A stretch of 64,000 nucleotides of DNA from Kitasatospora setae KM-6054 (GTDB lineage Bacteria; Actinomycetota; Actinomycetes; Streptomycetales; Streptomycetaceae): assembly GCF_000269985.1 (NCBI RefSeq), contig NC_016109.1:8707001-8771000 (forward strand), written 5' to 3'. Under the pieces are notes generated by a model. That model was not told where the DNA came from. It saw only the letters and a program-made list of their open reading frames with translations, and made no database searches. The position numbers were made by a program, and so were the translations under genes. Below, piece by piece: positions 17,834 through 26,201 of this stretch. Position 1 is the first letter of the stretch, and every line of letters begins with the position of its first letter.

Positions 17834-18592
17834 GTGTCCGTGAAGCGACAGCGAATCCTCCGTGCCGCCTGCGCCGCGGCCGTCCCCCTCGCCGTCCTGT
17901 GCTGCGCCGCCCCCGCCTTCTCCGCCGGGGCCGACCGCCCGGCCCGGGCCGTCGCCCTGCCCCGGGCACAGGGCGACGTGGTGCTCACCGGAGGGGACTT
18001 CGGGACGGTGACGGTGGGGAGCAGCGCGACGGTCACCCTCACGCTGACCAACGGCGGTACGACCTCGATCGGGTTCGACGGGGTCCCGCTCACGGTGCCC
18101 GCCGGGGTGACGCGGACCGGCGGCACCTGCGACCTGGACGTGGCGCTGCTGGCGGGCGAGTCGTGCACCGTCGTGCTGACCTGGACGCCGGGCGCCGAGG
18201 GGCCGTACGCGGGGACGGTGTCGCTGACCGCGGACGAGGACCCGCTGCCGCCCTACCAGGTGTCGGCCCAGGTCACCGGCAACGCGGTCGCGTCCAGCCC
18301 GAGCCCGAGCCCGAGCCCGAGCGTCAGCGCCAGCCCGAGCGCCAGCCCCAGCCCCAGCGCGAGCCCCACCGGGTCCCCGACTCCGTCCGCCTCCCCGGCG
18401 TCCCCGTCCTCCTCGTCCCCGGGCCGGCCGGAGCCGTCGGTCGGCACCGGCGGGTCCGGGCAGGGGCCGGAGCTGGCCGCGACGGGTTCCGCCGGCGGGC
18501 GGGAGGCGGGGCTCGGTGCGGCGGCCGCCGTGCTCGTCCTGTCGGGCGGGGCGTTGGTGCGGTGGCGTCGGCGGTCCGGCGCCCGGCGGTAG
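17834..18592 (+). CDS. LAATG-type surface protein with ASH-like domain
   Basis: 252 aa from GTG 17834 (GTG 17840 is an alternative). Signal peptide ILRAACAAAVPLAVLCCAAP, then an immunoglobulin-like domain of the choice-of-anchor/ASPM-SPD-2-hydin kind (FGTVTVGSSATVTLTLTNGG ... LLAGESCTVVLTWTPGAEGP). A Ser-Pro repeat stalk (PSPSPSPSVSASPSASP) follows, then LAATG, a hydrophobic helix and the RWRRR tail. This is the form of a substrate of class E sortases, so it is expected to be attached to peptidoglycan. No sortase is encoded in the window. Confidence 0.75.
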   Translation: MSVKRQRILRAACAAAVPLAVLCCAAPAFSAGADRPARAVALPRAQGDVVLTGGDFGTVTVGSSATVTLTLTNGGTTSIGFDGVPLTVPAGVTRTGGTCDLDVALLAGESCTVVLTWTPGAEGPYAGTVSLTADEDPLPPYQVSAQVTGNAVASSPSPSPSPSVSASPSASPSPSASPTGSPTPSASPASPSSSSPGRPEPSVGTGGSGQGPELAATGSAGGREAGLGAAAAVLVLSGGALVRWRRRSGARR

Positions 18593-20463
18593 CGAACGGG
18601 CCGGGGCGGGCCGGACGACGGCCCGCCCCGGCCGTCGTCCCCGGCCGCGCTACGGGGCGAACAGCCGGTGGAACCCGTCGGTTTGGAGTCGGCCGGGCCC
18701 ACCACGGTGTTGGCCATGGTGCCGTTCCCGCTGCCGTACGGCTTGACGGTGGTCGAGTAGGTCACGGTCACGGTCTGGCCGACCGCCACGTTCCCGGTCC
18801 AGGTCAGGGTGGTGCCGCTGACCGCGGCCACGCCGGAACTCGCCGCGGCGTCGTTGCCGTAGTCGGCGTTCCCGAGGACCCCGGACAGGTCGTCGGTGAA
18901 CTTCGCGCCGGTGTAGGCGGAGGTCCCGGCCGGGTTCGCGGCGGTGACGGTCCAGGTGATCCGGTCGCCCGGCTTGACGGGCTCGCGGGCGTCCGAGGTC
19001 TTGGTGAGCCTCAGCTGCGCGACGCCCTCGACCTTGACGGTGACCGAGGACGGGTTGGAGGCCACCGGCTTCTCCGAGGCGTCCAGCGCGGTGGCCGTCG
19101 CGGTGTTGGTGAACGTCCCGCCCCCGCCGAGGTCGGCGGCGGTCACGGTGTGCGTCCCGGTGCAGGTCACGGTGGCCCCGGGGGACCCGGCCGCGGAGAG
19201 GTCCGTCTCCGGGCAGTCCACCGGACCGGCGCCCGGGTCGTCCACCCGCAGCCCGTGCACCGGTTCGGTGCCGCTGTTGGTCACCACGAACTGGTACGGG
19301 ACGCTCTGCCCGGTCTTGTAGCTGTCCGGCTGGGCCGTGCCGCGGTCGATCTGCTTGACCAGGTTCAGCTGGGCCAGCGGCACGACCGTGCCCACCGTCA
19401 TCGAGCGGATCAGGTGCACGTCCGACAGCAGCCCGGTGCTGCTGGCGAAGCCGAACTTGTAGGTGGCCGGCGCCGGGGTGGTCATCGTGTGGGACAGCAC
19501 CTGCCGGTAGCCCTTGCCGTCGTTGAAGTCGATCTCGACGGTGATCGTCGGCAGGGCGCCGGGGCCGACGGTGATCCTGGTCTTGCGCGCCGCCGACGCC
19601 AGGCTGCCGGCGCGCAGCTGGCCGGGCAGCGCGCCGGCGCTGCCCGCCGCGTTCAGGCTGCCGGCCAGGTAGCAGTAGCCGGACGAGCCGTCGCCCGGCC
19701 CGCGCAGCCCGACCGCGTTGCCGACCCGCGAGGTGTCGGAGCGCGCGGGACAGCCGGAGCCGAGCCCGTCCCCCGCCGTGTGGAAGTTGCCGAAGGCGTC
19801 GAAGCCGATGCCGACGTACCCGCCGGGCACGCCGTCGACCCCCTTGAGCGCCGCGTAGCCCAGCGCCGCCCCCACCGCGCCGGTGCGGGTCAACTGCTGC
19901 GCGCCGTCGGTCAGGAAGAAGCTGATGCCGTCCGCGCCGCTGCCCCCGTACTGGTACGAGGTGAACTCGGCCACCACGCCGGACGCGGCCGGCAGCGGAC
20001 GGTTGTAGACGATCCCGCCCGACCGGTACGTCCGGTTGTCGGTCAGCTGGAGGTACCCCGGGCTGCCGCCCCGGCCCGGGGCGCCGTTCGAGGAGGAGCA
20101 GGGGCCCAGCGCCGACGACCCGGCGGGCGGCGCGCCACGGGCACCGGTCAGACAGGCATCGCCGAGCGGCACCAGCTTCGGGTCCGGGACGGCGCCGTCC
20201 TGGAAGCTCTCGCTGAACAGCAGGGTGCCCGTCCCGGCCGTCCGGGCCTGCGCGGGGGCGGGGCCGCGCTGCTGCGCCCCGGCCGCGGCCGCCGCCGGGC
20301 CGGTGCCGGACAGCAGCGGGCAGAGCAGCACGCACAGCGGAACCAGGCAGGCCCGCAACCGGTCCCGTGGACGCCCGGGGAGTCTCTCCTCCTCCGGAGG
20401 CCGATCGCCGTGCCCACCTTTTCCTGACGATGTGACAAATCCTGAGCCGAACGGGCGGTTCAT
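18253..20463 (-). CDS. secreted lectin-like/DUF11 repeat protein with abnormal 3' end
   Basis: ATG 20463 (MNRPFGSGF) precedes a signal peptide (LRACLVPLCVLLCPLLSGTG); a later start is possible. An L-type-lectin-like domain follows (LLFSESFQDG, then SGADGISFFLTDG and GGYVGIGFDAFGNF), then two DUF11-like repeats (NLVKQIDRG..., RLTKTSDAREPVKPGDRITW). The family-like sequence ends near VVGPADSKPTGSTGCSP at about nt 18670. No stop follows, so the frame runs through the hairpin at 18599-18633 and 340 nt antisense to the LAATG gene. A sorting signal expected after DUF11 repeats is missing, suggesting a 3' deletion or frameshift; an alternative frame stops at 18650. Confidence 0.6.
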   Translation of the reverse strand: MNRPFGSGFVTSSGKGGHGDRPPEEERLPGRPRDRLRACLVPLCVLLCPLLSGTGPAAAAAGAQQRGPAPAQARTAGTGTLLFSESFQDGAVPDPKLVPLGDACLTGARGAPPAGSSALGPCSSSNGAPGRGGSPGYLQLTDNRTYRSGGIVYNRPLPAASGVVAEFTSYQYGGSGADGISFFLTDGAQQLTRTGAVGAALGYAALKGVDGVPGGYVGIGFDAFGNFHTAGDGLGSGCPARSDTSRVGNAVGLRGPGDGSSGYCYLAGSLNAAGSAGALPGQLRAGSLASAARKTRITVGPGALPTITVEIDFNDGKGYRQVLSHTMTTPAPATYKFGFASSTGLLSDVHLIRSMTVGTVVPLAQLNLVKQIDRGTAQPDSYKTGQSVPYQFVVTNSGTEPVHGLRVDDPGAGPVDCPETDLSAAGSPGATVTCTGTHTVTAADLGGGGTFTNTATATALDASEKPVASNPSSVTVKVEGVAQLRLTKTSDAREPVKPGDRITWTVTAANPAGTSAYTGAKFTDDLSGVLGNADYGNDAAASSGVAAVSGTTLTWTGNVAVGQTVTVTYSTTVKPYGSGNGTMANTVVGPADSKPTGSTGCSPRSAAGDDGRGGPSSGPPRPVRYRRAPDRRRHRTNAPPDRTSTAAAAPSPASRPPAEPVAASSGPCPDPPVPTDGSGRPGDEEDGDAGEADGVGDPVGLALGLGLALGLALTLGLGLGLGLDATALPVTWADTW
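18599..18633. terminator. hairpin between convergent surface-protein genes
   Basis: 15-bp arms GGCCGGGGCGGGCCG / CGGCCCGCCCCGGCC with loop GACGA, directly after the LAATG gene. Confidence 0.8.
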
Positions 20464-21099
20464 GGTGACGCCTGCCGATGCCGTTCGTAGCGAAATGTCC
20501 TCCACTACTAGCAACCGGTGATCGGCGCACCAGTGAGCCGTGGAAGGCCCGTTCGCGAACCATCCGTACGGTGGCGCCGCCGACCGGCGGGGCTCCGGCC
20601 CGGGACCCGCGCCCCCGGGTCGGAGCCGGAGGACGCCCGGAGCCGGGCCCGGCGGGCCGGACGGGCCCGACGGCCTCCTCGCGGGCGCTCCCGGCGAGGG
20701 CCCCGGCCCGTCCCGGCGGCCGAAGGGTTTCGGTACATCCCGTTCGGAACGGAACCGCGGCCCGGCCGCGAGCCGTCGAGGATCCGGGGCGTGGAACGCC
20801 CGCGCCCCGTGACCGCGACGAGGCCGCCCGAGCGCGTCCCGGCCGCTCACCGTGGTGGGGACGACTCGGGAACGGAGCGGCGGGCACCGGGGGAGGAGGG
20901 GGCCCCGCGGCCGTGACCTCATGGACCCGCACCCGCCGACGCCCCGCTCCACCGGAGGCGTCCGGGGCACCTCGCCGCACCTCCTTCGCCGGCCCGGCGC
21001 CGCGCCGCCGGGCCCGACCACCGGATCGAGGAACCGCCGTGAACCGCCCCTCCCGTCTCCCGCCTCCCGCGCCCGCTGCCGACCGTCGCGGTCGCGGGC
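20464..21099. other. intergenic, no gene recognised
   Basis: About 640 bp upstream of the lectin-like gene. Frames here are Arg/Pro/Gly-rich with no codon structure, motif or ribosome site of note. Half-sites resembling GTGAC occur at 20434 and 20465 but no full 27-bp palindrome. Confidence 0.5.
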
Positions 21100-21645
21100 T
21101 CAGCCGATGGTGAGGGTGGCGGTGCTGTCGATGCGGGAGACCGTGCCCAGGCCGAGGGTGCAGGCCAGGACGTCGGTCGAGGGGGCGACGAGCTGGTAGA
21201 CGACGGTGTCGCCGGTGAACAGGCCGGAGGTGACGGTGCCGGTGACCGTGGTGGTGAGCGCGGCGGCGGCGAGGTTGACCGTCCTGGTCCCGGTGACGAC
21301 CGTGGTCGCGCCGTTGTTCCAGGTGAAGTTGATGACGGTGGGGGCCGAACTCAGCAGGGTGAGGCAGGAGTAGGAGGGGAGGGTCACTTGGTGGACGGTG
21401 ACGGGCGCCGAGTCGATGGCGGGCACGCTCAGCGAGGTGCAGGTGCTCAGGTCCCGGGTGATCGTCACGACGGTGGCGGCGGGCGTCAGGCTGAGGGCCG
21501 GCCAGTAGGCGGAGGAGTCGCTGCTGGGCGTCGTGCACAGCACGTCCCCCACCGCGGCCCGGGCCGGTGCGTTCGCCGTGACCGTGATCGTGGCCGCCGC
21601 CAGCGCCAGTGCGGCGAGCAGGCCGGGGACGGGGTTTCGCCTCAT
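21100..21645 (-). CDS. small secreted protein A (181 aa)
   Basis: ATG 21645 with GAAAGGAG 7 nt upstream. Signal peptide VPGLLAALALAAATITVTAN, cleavage near ARAAVG. The mature chain is Thr/Val-rich beta-type with four Cys (DVLCTTP, DLSTCTSL, PSYSCLTL, VLACTLG), an INFTWNNGATT segment and a GTVTSGLFTGD segment. Proteins at 26601 and 28815 share this pattern (paired Cys, TTT/TW-N-G, SGLF-G, terminal TIG), so they form a local family. Unknown function; probably an extracellular disulfide-stabilised beta domain. Confidence 0.75.
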   Translation of the reverse strand: MRRNPVPGLLAALALAAATITVTANAPARAAVGDVLCTTPSSDSSAYWPALSLTPAATVVTITRDLSTCTSLSVPAIDSAPVTVHQVTLPSYSCLTLLSSAPTVINFTWNNGATTVVTGTRTVNLAAAALTTTVTGTVTSGLFTGDTVVYQLVAPSTDVLACTLGLGTVSRIDSTATLTIG

Positions 21646-21712
21646 CGGAGGCTCCTTTCGGGGGAGTGGGTGCTGTTTCTGCCCGTGCGGGCGGTCCGGC
21701 GCCGGCGGGTGG

Positions 21713-22534
21713 TCATCGTCCCGGCCGTCGTGGCCCGGGGTCCGCCCGGTCCTCCGGCGGGGTGGGGTTCGGGGCGCCGGGCTGCCGGGGGAGCCAGCTG
21801 AAGCCCGCCCGGGCGGGGGAGTCCAGGCGGGTGAGGATCGAGCGGCGCAGCGCGTCGAAGTCCGTCTCGTGGTGGTAAGAGGGTTCGGAGGTGGTCATGC
21901 CGGGGTGCTTGCGGTAGATCCCGCCGGGCTGGGCGATCATGACGCCGGGTGCGAGCGCGGCGCAGAACAAGACCATCGCGAGGGCTTCCAGGGCGGGGTA
22001 GGCGGGCCAGCCGCCGAGCGCCCGGACCAGGTCGGTGCGGGCGGTGAGGTGGGTTCCCACGAGGGGGAAGGCGCCGGCCTCGAACCGCTGGCGCAGGGCG
22101 GCCAGTTCGAGGGGCCCGTCGGGCGGGTCCCAGGGGCCGGGGCGCAGGGTGCCGTCGGGCAGCAGGTCGAGGCAGGCCGAGACGCACCAGGCGGCCCCGG
22201 TGCGGTGGAGGGCCGTGACGTCGCGGTGCAGGGCACCTGGGAGCAGCAGGTCGTCGGCGTCCAGCGCCCTGACCAGGGTGCCGCGGGCCCTCGCCAGGGC
22301 CATGGTCCGGGCGACGCCCGCGCCGCCGGCCCGGGCGGAGCCGGTGCGGATGCGGGGGTCGCGGGGCAGGACGTCCCACACGGACCCGTCCGGCCGGTCC
22401 GGCCCGTCCTGCTGGACCAGCCACTCCCACTCCCAGCCGGGTGGCAGGGCCTGCCGGCGCACGGAGGCCCAGGTTTCGGACAGGAAGGCGTGCTTGTCGG
22501 GGTGGACCGGGGTGATCACGCTGATGAGGGGCAA
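21713..22534 (-). CDS. family 2 glycosyltransferase
   Basis: 273 aa. GGGAGGGA sits 5 nt before TTG 22534 (LPLISVITPVHPDK); GTG 22552 is an in-frame alternative but would place that ribosome site inside the gene. GT2 features: LISVITPVHPDKHAFLSETW, the aspartates of DGPDRPDG and ARGTLVRALDADDLLLPGAL (the DxD-like DADD), and a later ALEALAMVLF helix. The acceptor end carries GGIYRKHPGMTT. It probably transfers a sugar to a surface or metabolite acceptor; it lies between two secreted-protein genes of the same strand. Confidence 0.8.
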   Translation of the reverse strand: MPLISVITPVHPDKHAFLSETWASVRRQALPPGWEWEWLVQQDGPDRPDGSVWDVLPRDPRIRTGSARAGGAGVARTMALARARGTLVRALDADDLLLPGALHRDVTALHRTGAAWCVSACLDLLPDGTLRPGPWDPPDGPLELAALRQRFEAGAFPLVGTHLTARTDLVRALGGWPAYPALEALAMVLFCAALAPGVMIAQPGGIYRKHPGMTTSEPSYHHETDFDALRRSILTRLDSPARAGFSWLPRQPGAPNPTPPEDRADPGPRRPGR

Positions 22535-22590
22535 GGGAGTCCCTCCCGTCACTGGTGCGCTCCGGCCGCCGGGAGCGCGGGGGCCGGTGT

Positions 22591-22944
22591 TCAGCCGACG
22601 ACGGCGAGGATCTCGTTCCCGCTCAGCTGCAGGTAGTCCTCGCCGTCGAGCCGGATCTCGGTACCGCTGTACTTCGCGAAGATCACCGTTTCGCCCGGTG
22701 CGATGTCCAGGCCGATGCCGACCGCGGAGACGCGGCCCGCGAGGAGGTCCACCCCGAGGACCTCGGTGGCGGCGATCTCGTGGGTCGACACCATCACGTA
22801 GCCGGCGGGCGCCGCGACCGCCGCCGGGGCGACCGGGCGGAGGACGGCGGCCGGGGCGGCCGAGGCCGCCGGGCCGGCGGTCCAGGTGAGGCCGCCCACC
22901 AGGAGGGCGGTCAGGCAGAGGCGTGCGAGGGAACGCGGGGTCAC
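22591..22944 (-). CDS. secreted GroES (Cpn10)-like protein
   Basis: 117 aa from GTG 22944 with AAGGAG 6 nt upstream. Residues 1-31 are a signal peptide (LARLCLTALLVGGLTW then TAGPAASAAPA). Residues 50-117 align by eye with the co-chaperonin GroES: GRVSAVGIGLDIAPGETVIF corresponds to the GxVxAVGxG...xVKxGDxVLF region, and AKYSGTEIRLDGEDYLQLSG to the SKYGGTEVKxDGEEYLILSA segment, ending EILAVVG like the GroES terminus DVLAVVE. The mobile loop that contacts GroEL is not recognisable. A secreted Cpn10 fold cannot serve cytosolic GroEL, so a structural or adhesive role is more likely. Confidence 0.7.
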   Translation of the reverse strand: MTPRSLARLCLTALLVGGLTWTAGPAASAAPAAVLRPVAPAAVAAPAGYVMVSTHEIAATEVLGVDLLAGRVSAVGIGLDIAPGETVIFAKYSGTEIRLDGEDYLQLSGNEILAVVG

Positions 22945-23254
22945 GGGCTTCTCCTTGATGGTGGGCCGGTCCGGCGGTCCGCCGGTGAGGGGCTGTCGCC
23001 CCGACGGGAGTCCGCGGTGTGCTGCCGGGAACGGGGGAATACCTTCCCCGCGCGTCCTCCAAACCGGCCCGGCCGAGCACGGCAGCGCGGACCCGGCGCC
23101 TCCGGCCCTCCGGGCCTCCGACCAGCGGATCTCGGCGGGGCCCGGCCCGTCGGCCGGGATTTCGCCATCCGTGCGATGTCACGAAAGGCGGCGCGGCCGG
23201 GGCGGCGGCGGTCGGCGGGGCAGCGGCGGCCGGCGGGGCCGGTTCCGGTGCCCG
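22945..23254. other. intergenic region upstream of the GroES-like gene
   Basis: 310 bp, no supported gene; contains palindrome site 4. Confidence 0.5.
23160..23186. promoter_or_regulatory. 27-bp palindrome, site 4 (weak)
   Basis: TTTCGCCAT-N9-GTCACGAAA, three mismatches to the consensus. It lies 215 bp upstream of the GroES-like start and 68 bp after the permease stop. Confidence 0.45.
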
Positions 23255-25091
23255 TCACGGGGTGGTGGTGCCGACGGGCGGTTCGGGGCGGGCGGCGCGC
23301 GGGCGGGCCGCGGTGTCGAGGTGGTAGGGGACGGTGGAGACGACGGCGTCGGTGCGGCGGCGCAGGAGCGCGGCGAGGACGGCGGGACGCCCGCCCTGGA
23401 GGAGGCGCTCGCGGTGGCGGCGGGTGAGTTTCCGGGGCACCAGGACGGTGACGTCACGGCCCTCCGCGGTGGCCCGCTGGACGTACCGGACGATCGGTTC
23501 GAGCAGCGCGTGGTGGGTGCCGGGGAGGGTTTCGAGGGGGACGCCCGGGTCCCATTCCCGCCACTGGCGGGCCAGGGCCGGGGCGGCCGTTCCGGGAACG
23601 TCCACCGTCACGGCGACGACGTCGCCGCCCAGGGTGAGCGCGCGGGCCAGCACGTGGGCGGTGACCGCGCTCAGCTCGCCGACCGGCACGACGACCAGGC
23701 CGCGTCCGGGCACCGGCCGGGGCGGGACGCGGCCGGCGCCGACGGCCCCGGCCGCCGCGCCGTAGTACCGCTCGACCCGGGCGAACAGCAGCATCAGCAG
23801 CGGGACGACCAGGACGACCGCCCAGGCGCCCCGGGTGAACTTGAGGACCAGCAGGACTGCGGTGGCCACCAGGGTGAGCGCGGCCCCGGTGCCGTTGAGC
23901 ACGGCCAGGCGGCGCCAGCGGGCCGGGCGCGCCAGGTACCAGTACCGGACCATGCCGAGCTGGCTGACGCTGAAACCGATGAAGATGCCGAGGGCGAAGA
24001 GCGGGATCAGCCGCTCGGTGACCGCGCCGGTCACCACGAGCAGGAGCGCGGTGAGGACGGCCAGGCCCAGCACGCCGGCGCGGTGGACCGGCCGGGCCGA
24101 GCGGAGCGCGAAGAGGTGGGGAGCCGGTCGTCCCTGGCGAGCAGGGCGAGCAGGATCGGCAGCGAGCCGAAGCTGGTGTTCGCGGCGGCGGCCAGCAGCA
24201 GGGCGACGGTCAGGTTGGTGGCGTAGTAGGGCCAGCCGGTGCCCAGGGAGTGGGCCGTGAGCTGGGCGAGGACGGTGACGTCGGCCCGCGGGACGACGTG
24301 GTCGCGGGCCATCAGGTGGCCCAGGCCGACCAGCATCACCGCCAGCAGGACGCCGAGCAGCACCTGCGTGCGCCGGGCGGTGCGCACCCGGGGCGGGCGG
24401 AAGGCGGGGACGCCGTTGGCTATCGCCTCGACCCCGCTGACCGCGGTGCAGCCGGCGGCGAAGGCTTTGAGCACGAGCAGCACGCCCAGGCCCTGCGTGA
24501 CGGCGACGGTGGGCGGGCCGCCGACCGCGCCGACCGGGTGCGGGCGGGCGGCGCCCAGGACGACGACGGCCAGCACCGCGAGGACGAAGAGCAGCGTCAA
24601 CGGCGCCAACAGGCGTGCGCTGTCGGCGAGTCCGCGCAGGTTGACGGCCGTGAGGACGGCCAGCCCGGTCAGCGCCACCAGGGGCAGGTGGTCGTTGAGG
24701 ACGGGGAAGGCGGAGGCGAGGCTGGCGGCGCCGGTGGCCAGGCTGACGGCGGCGGTGAGGACGTAGTCGACCACCAGGCCGGCTGCCGCGAGCAGCGCGG
24801 TGGTGCGGCCGAACTCCTGTTTGGCCACCGCGTACGAGCCGCCCCCGCCGGGATGCACGGCGATCACCTGCCGGTAGGAGAGCACCAGGGTGCCCAGCAG
24901 CAGCGCGACGGCGAGGTTCGGCGGCAGCATCGCGCCCATCGCGCCCGCGCCGGCCGCCGCCAGGACCACCGCCGCCGCCTCGGGCCCGTAGGCCACCGAG
25001 GTCAGCGCGTCCAGGGACAGGGCCGGGATCCCGCCGAGGGCGGTGAGGTGGTCCCGGTCCCCCTGGCGGCGGGAGCGCGGCCCCGTCCCGT

Positions 25092-25155
25092 GGCTGCGCG
25101 GCTGCGCGGCTGCGCGGCTGCGCGGCTGCGCGGCTGCGCGGCTGCGTGGTTGCGT
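25092..25155. repeat. 8-bp tandem repeat (GGCTGCGC) in the permease 5' end
   Basis: Six exact octamers from 25092 to 25139 and two degenerate ones (GGCTGCGT, GGTTGCGT). The unit is not a multiple of 3, so each gain or loss shifts the frame between the coupled GTG start and the permease body. The last unit runs into palindrome site 5. Confidence 0.85.
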
Positions 25156-25176
25156 CGCGCGGGTGTGGTGACGGAA
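25150..25176. promoter_or_regulatory. 27-bp palindrome, site 5
   Basis: TTGCGTCGC-N9-GTGACGGAA, two mismatches. It lies just inside the 5' end of the presumed permease reading frame and overlaps the last octamer. Confidence 0.55.
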
Positions 25177-25185
25177 CCCGTGCGC

Positions 25186-25899
25186 TCACTTCCAGAACTG
25201 GGTGAGCGCGCCTTCCTTGAAGGGGCCGGAGGAGGCGCTCAGGTCTCCGGAGAAGGGGCGGTCGAGGACGAGGGTGAGCAGCGGGCTGAAGCCGATCAGC
25301 ATGGCGACCGTGCCGACGAACAGCACCTGCATCCGTCGGCTGCGGACGCCGCACAGGAAGGTGAGAGGGATGATCACGAGGGCCCCTCCGTACACCAGCA
25401 CCTGGAGGAGGAGCGGGAGTTCCTTGGTGGCCATGGCGATCCGGGCTCGCCTCTGGAGGACCATCTCGTCCAGCTGGCCGGTCGCCTGGCCGTAGTACGC
25501 CTTCTCGGTCTCGGTGCCGGGCTCATACGACTGGAGGGCGTCGTACAGGGCCTGCAGGTTGGCGCCGGTGGCCTCTCGGATCCGGTCCCGCTCGGCGGGC
25601 GGGAAGGCCCCCGCGTCGCGGACCAGGGTGGCGGCCGCGGTGGACTCCGAGGCCACGATGGTGTTGGTGGTGTCGAGTTGGGTCCAGAGCGTCACGATCA
25701 CGAAGGCCAGGATGATCCCGTAGATCGCGCCGAACATGCCCAGGACGGTGCCGATCATGTCGTTGTGCTCGCCCTCGGCCAGCCCCGGGTAGCGGCGTCG
25801 GACCAGCAGGACGGCGAGAACGGAGAGGGCCACGATGACCCCGACCACGAGGACGGCCAGCGTGGGGGTGTCGAAGGTGTTGAGCAGCCGGATGTCCAT
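25186..25899 (-). CDS. membrane protein, DUF4239/bestrophin-like
   Basis: 237 aa from ATG 25899 with GGAG 6 nt upstream. Two N-terminal helices (TLAVLVVGVIVALSVLAVLL and MFGAIYGIILAFVIVTLW) flank a short loop, and two more (LLLQVLVYGGALVIIPLTFL, VLFVGTVAMLIGFSPLL) sit at the C-terminus, with a soluble helical middle (AERDRIREATGANLQALYDA). This is the layout of DUF4239 proteins. It is flanked by a KdpF-like peptide gene upstream and the permease downstream (GTGA overlap), pointing to a cation-transport operon. Confidence 0.75.
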   Translation of the reverse strand: MDIRLLNTFDTPTLAVLVVGVIVALSVLAVLLVRRRYPGLAEGEHNDMIGTVLGMFGAIYGIILAFVIVTLWTQLDTTNTIVASESTAAATLVRDAGAFPPAERDRIREATGANLQALYDALQSYEPGTETEKAYYGQATGQLDEMVLQRRARIAMATKELPLLLQVLVYGGALVIIPLTFLCGVRSRRMQVLFVGTVAMLIGFSPLLTLVLDRPFSGDLSASSGPFKEGALTQFWK

Positions 25900-26058
25900 G
25901 GCACTCCAGGAGGAGGGGCGACGGACGGACGAGCGCATCCCTTCCCGCGCCCATGAGGGCTTTCACCCCCTTCCCCTGGACGGCCCAGCCCCCGGCCCCG
26001 CCGGGAACCGGCCCGGAGCCGTCCCACCCCGCCACCGGGGGGCCTCGCGCACCGGACG

Positions 26059-26085
26059 TTTCGTCAGCGAATGCGCGTCACGCAA
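26059..26085. promoter_or_regulatory. 27-bp palindrome, site 6
   Basis: TTTCGTCAG-N9-GTCACGCAA, two mismatches, between the kdpF-like gene and the DUF4239 gene. Confidence 0.55.
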
Positions 26086-26111
26086 CGACCCGTGCGGCCG
26101 GCCGCGCCGGG

Positions 26112-26201
26112 TCAGAAGCGGTCCGGGTACTTGATGGACAGGATGAGGTAGACGACCAGCAGGACGGCCACGATCAGGCCGACGATTGTCCTGACGCCCA
26201 T
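26112..26201 (-). CDS. KdpF-like single-helix peptide (29 aa)
   Basis: ATG 26201 to TGA 26112. The product MGVRTIVGLIVAVLLVVYLI followed by LSIKYPDRF has the exact size and shape of KdpF, the stabilising subunit of the KdpFABC potassium pump: a short N-terminus, one helix with a V-G-L-I-V-A start, and a P-[DE]-[RK]-F end. No kdpA, kdpB or kdpC is present in the window. It is first in a same-strand series with DUF4239 and the APC permease. It may be an orphan KdpF partnering with pump subunits elsewhere, or with the permease. Confidence 0.75.
   Translation of the reverse strand: MGVRTIVGLIVAVLLVVYLILSIKYPDRF

Larger units (their letters stand above)
23255..25189 (-). pseudogene. APC-family (KimA-like) permease, two frame changes
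   Basis: The frame from about 25050 to 24115 encodes an APC-type transporter (ALTSVAYGPEAAAVVL, HPGGGGSYAVAKQEFG, SGVEAIANGVPAFRPPR). The continuation (HLFALRSARPVHRAGVLGLA ... FSVSQLGMVRYWYLAR) and a cytosolic USP-like C-domain ending PEPPVGTTTP at 23255 are in another frame; CTCCCCACCTC near 24115 lacks one base relative to the expected LPHLF. Upstream, GTG 25189 overlaps the DUF4239 stop (GTGA) and reads through an octamer repeat in a frame different from the transporter body. Domain layout and the kdpF neighbour suggest K+ uptake (KimA-like). Either inactivated, phase-variable, or sequencing errors. Confidence 0.65.

Noticed and set aside
20425..20475. Ninth copy of the 27-bp palindrome
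   Set aside because: GTGACAAAT at 20434 and GTGACG at 20465 are isolated half-sites; no second arm at the 18-bp offset.
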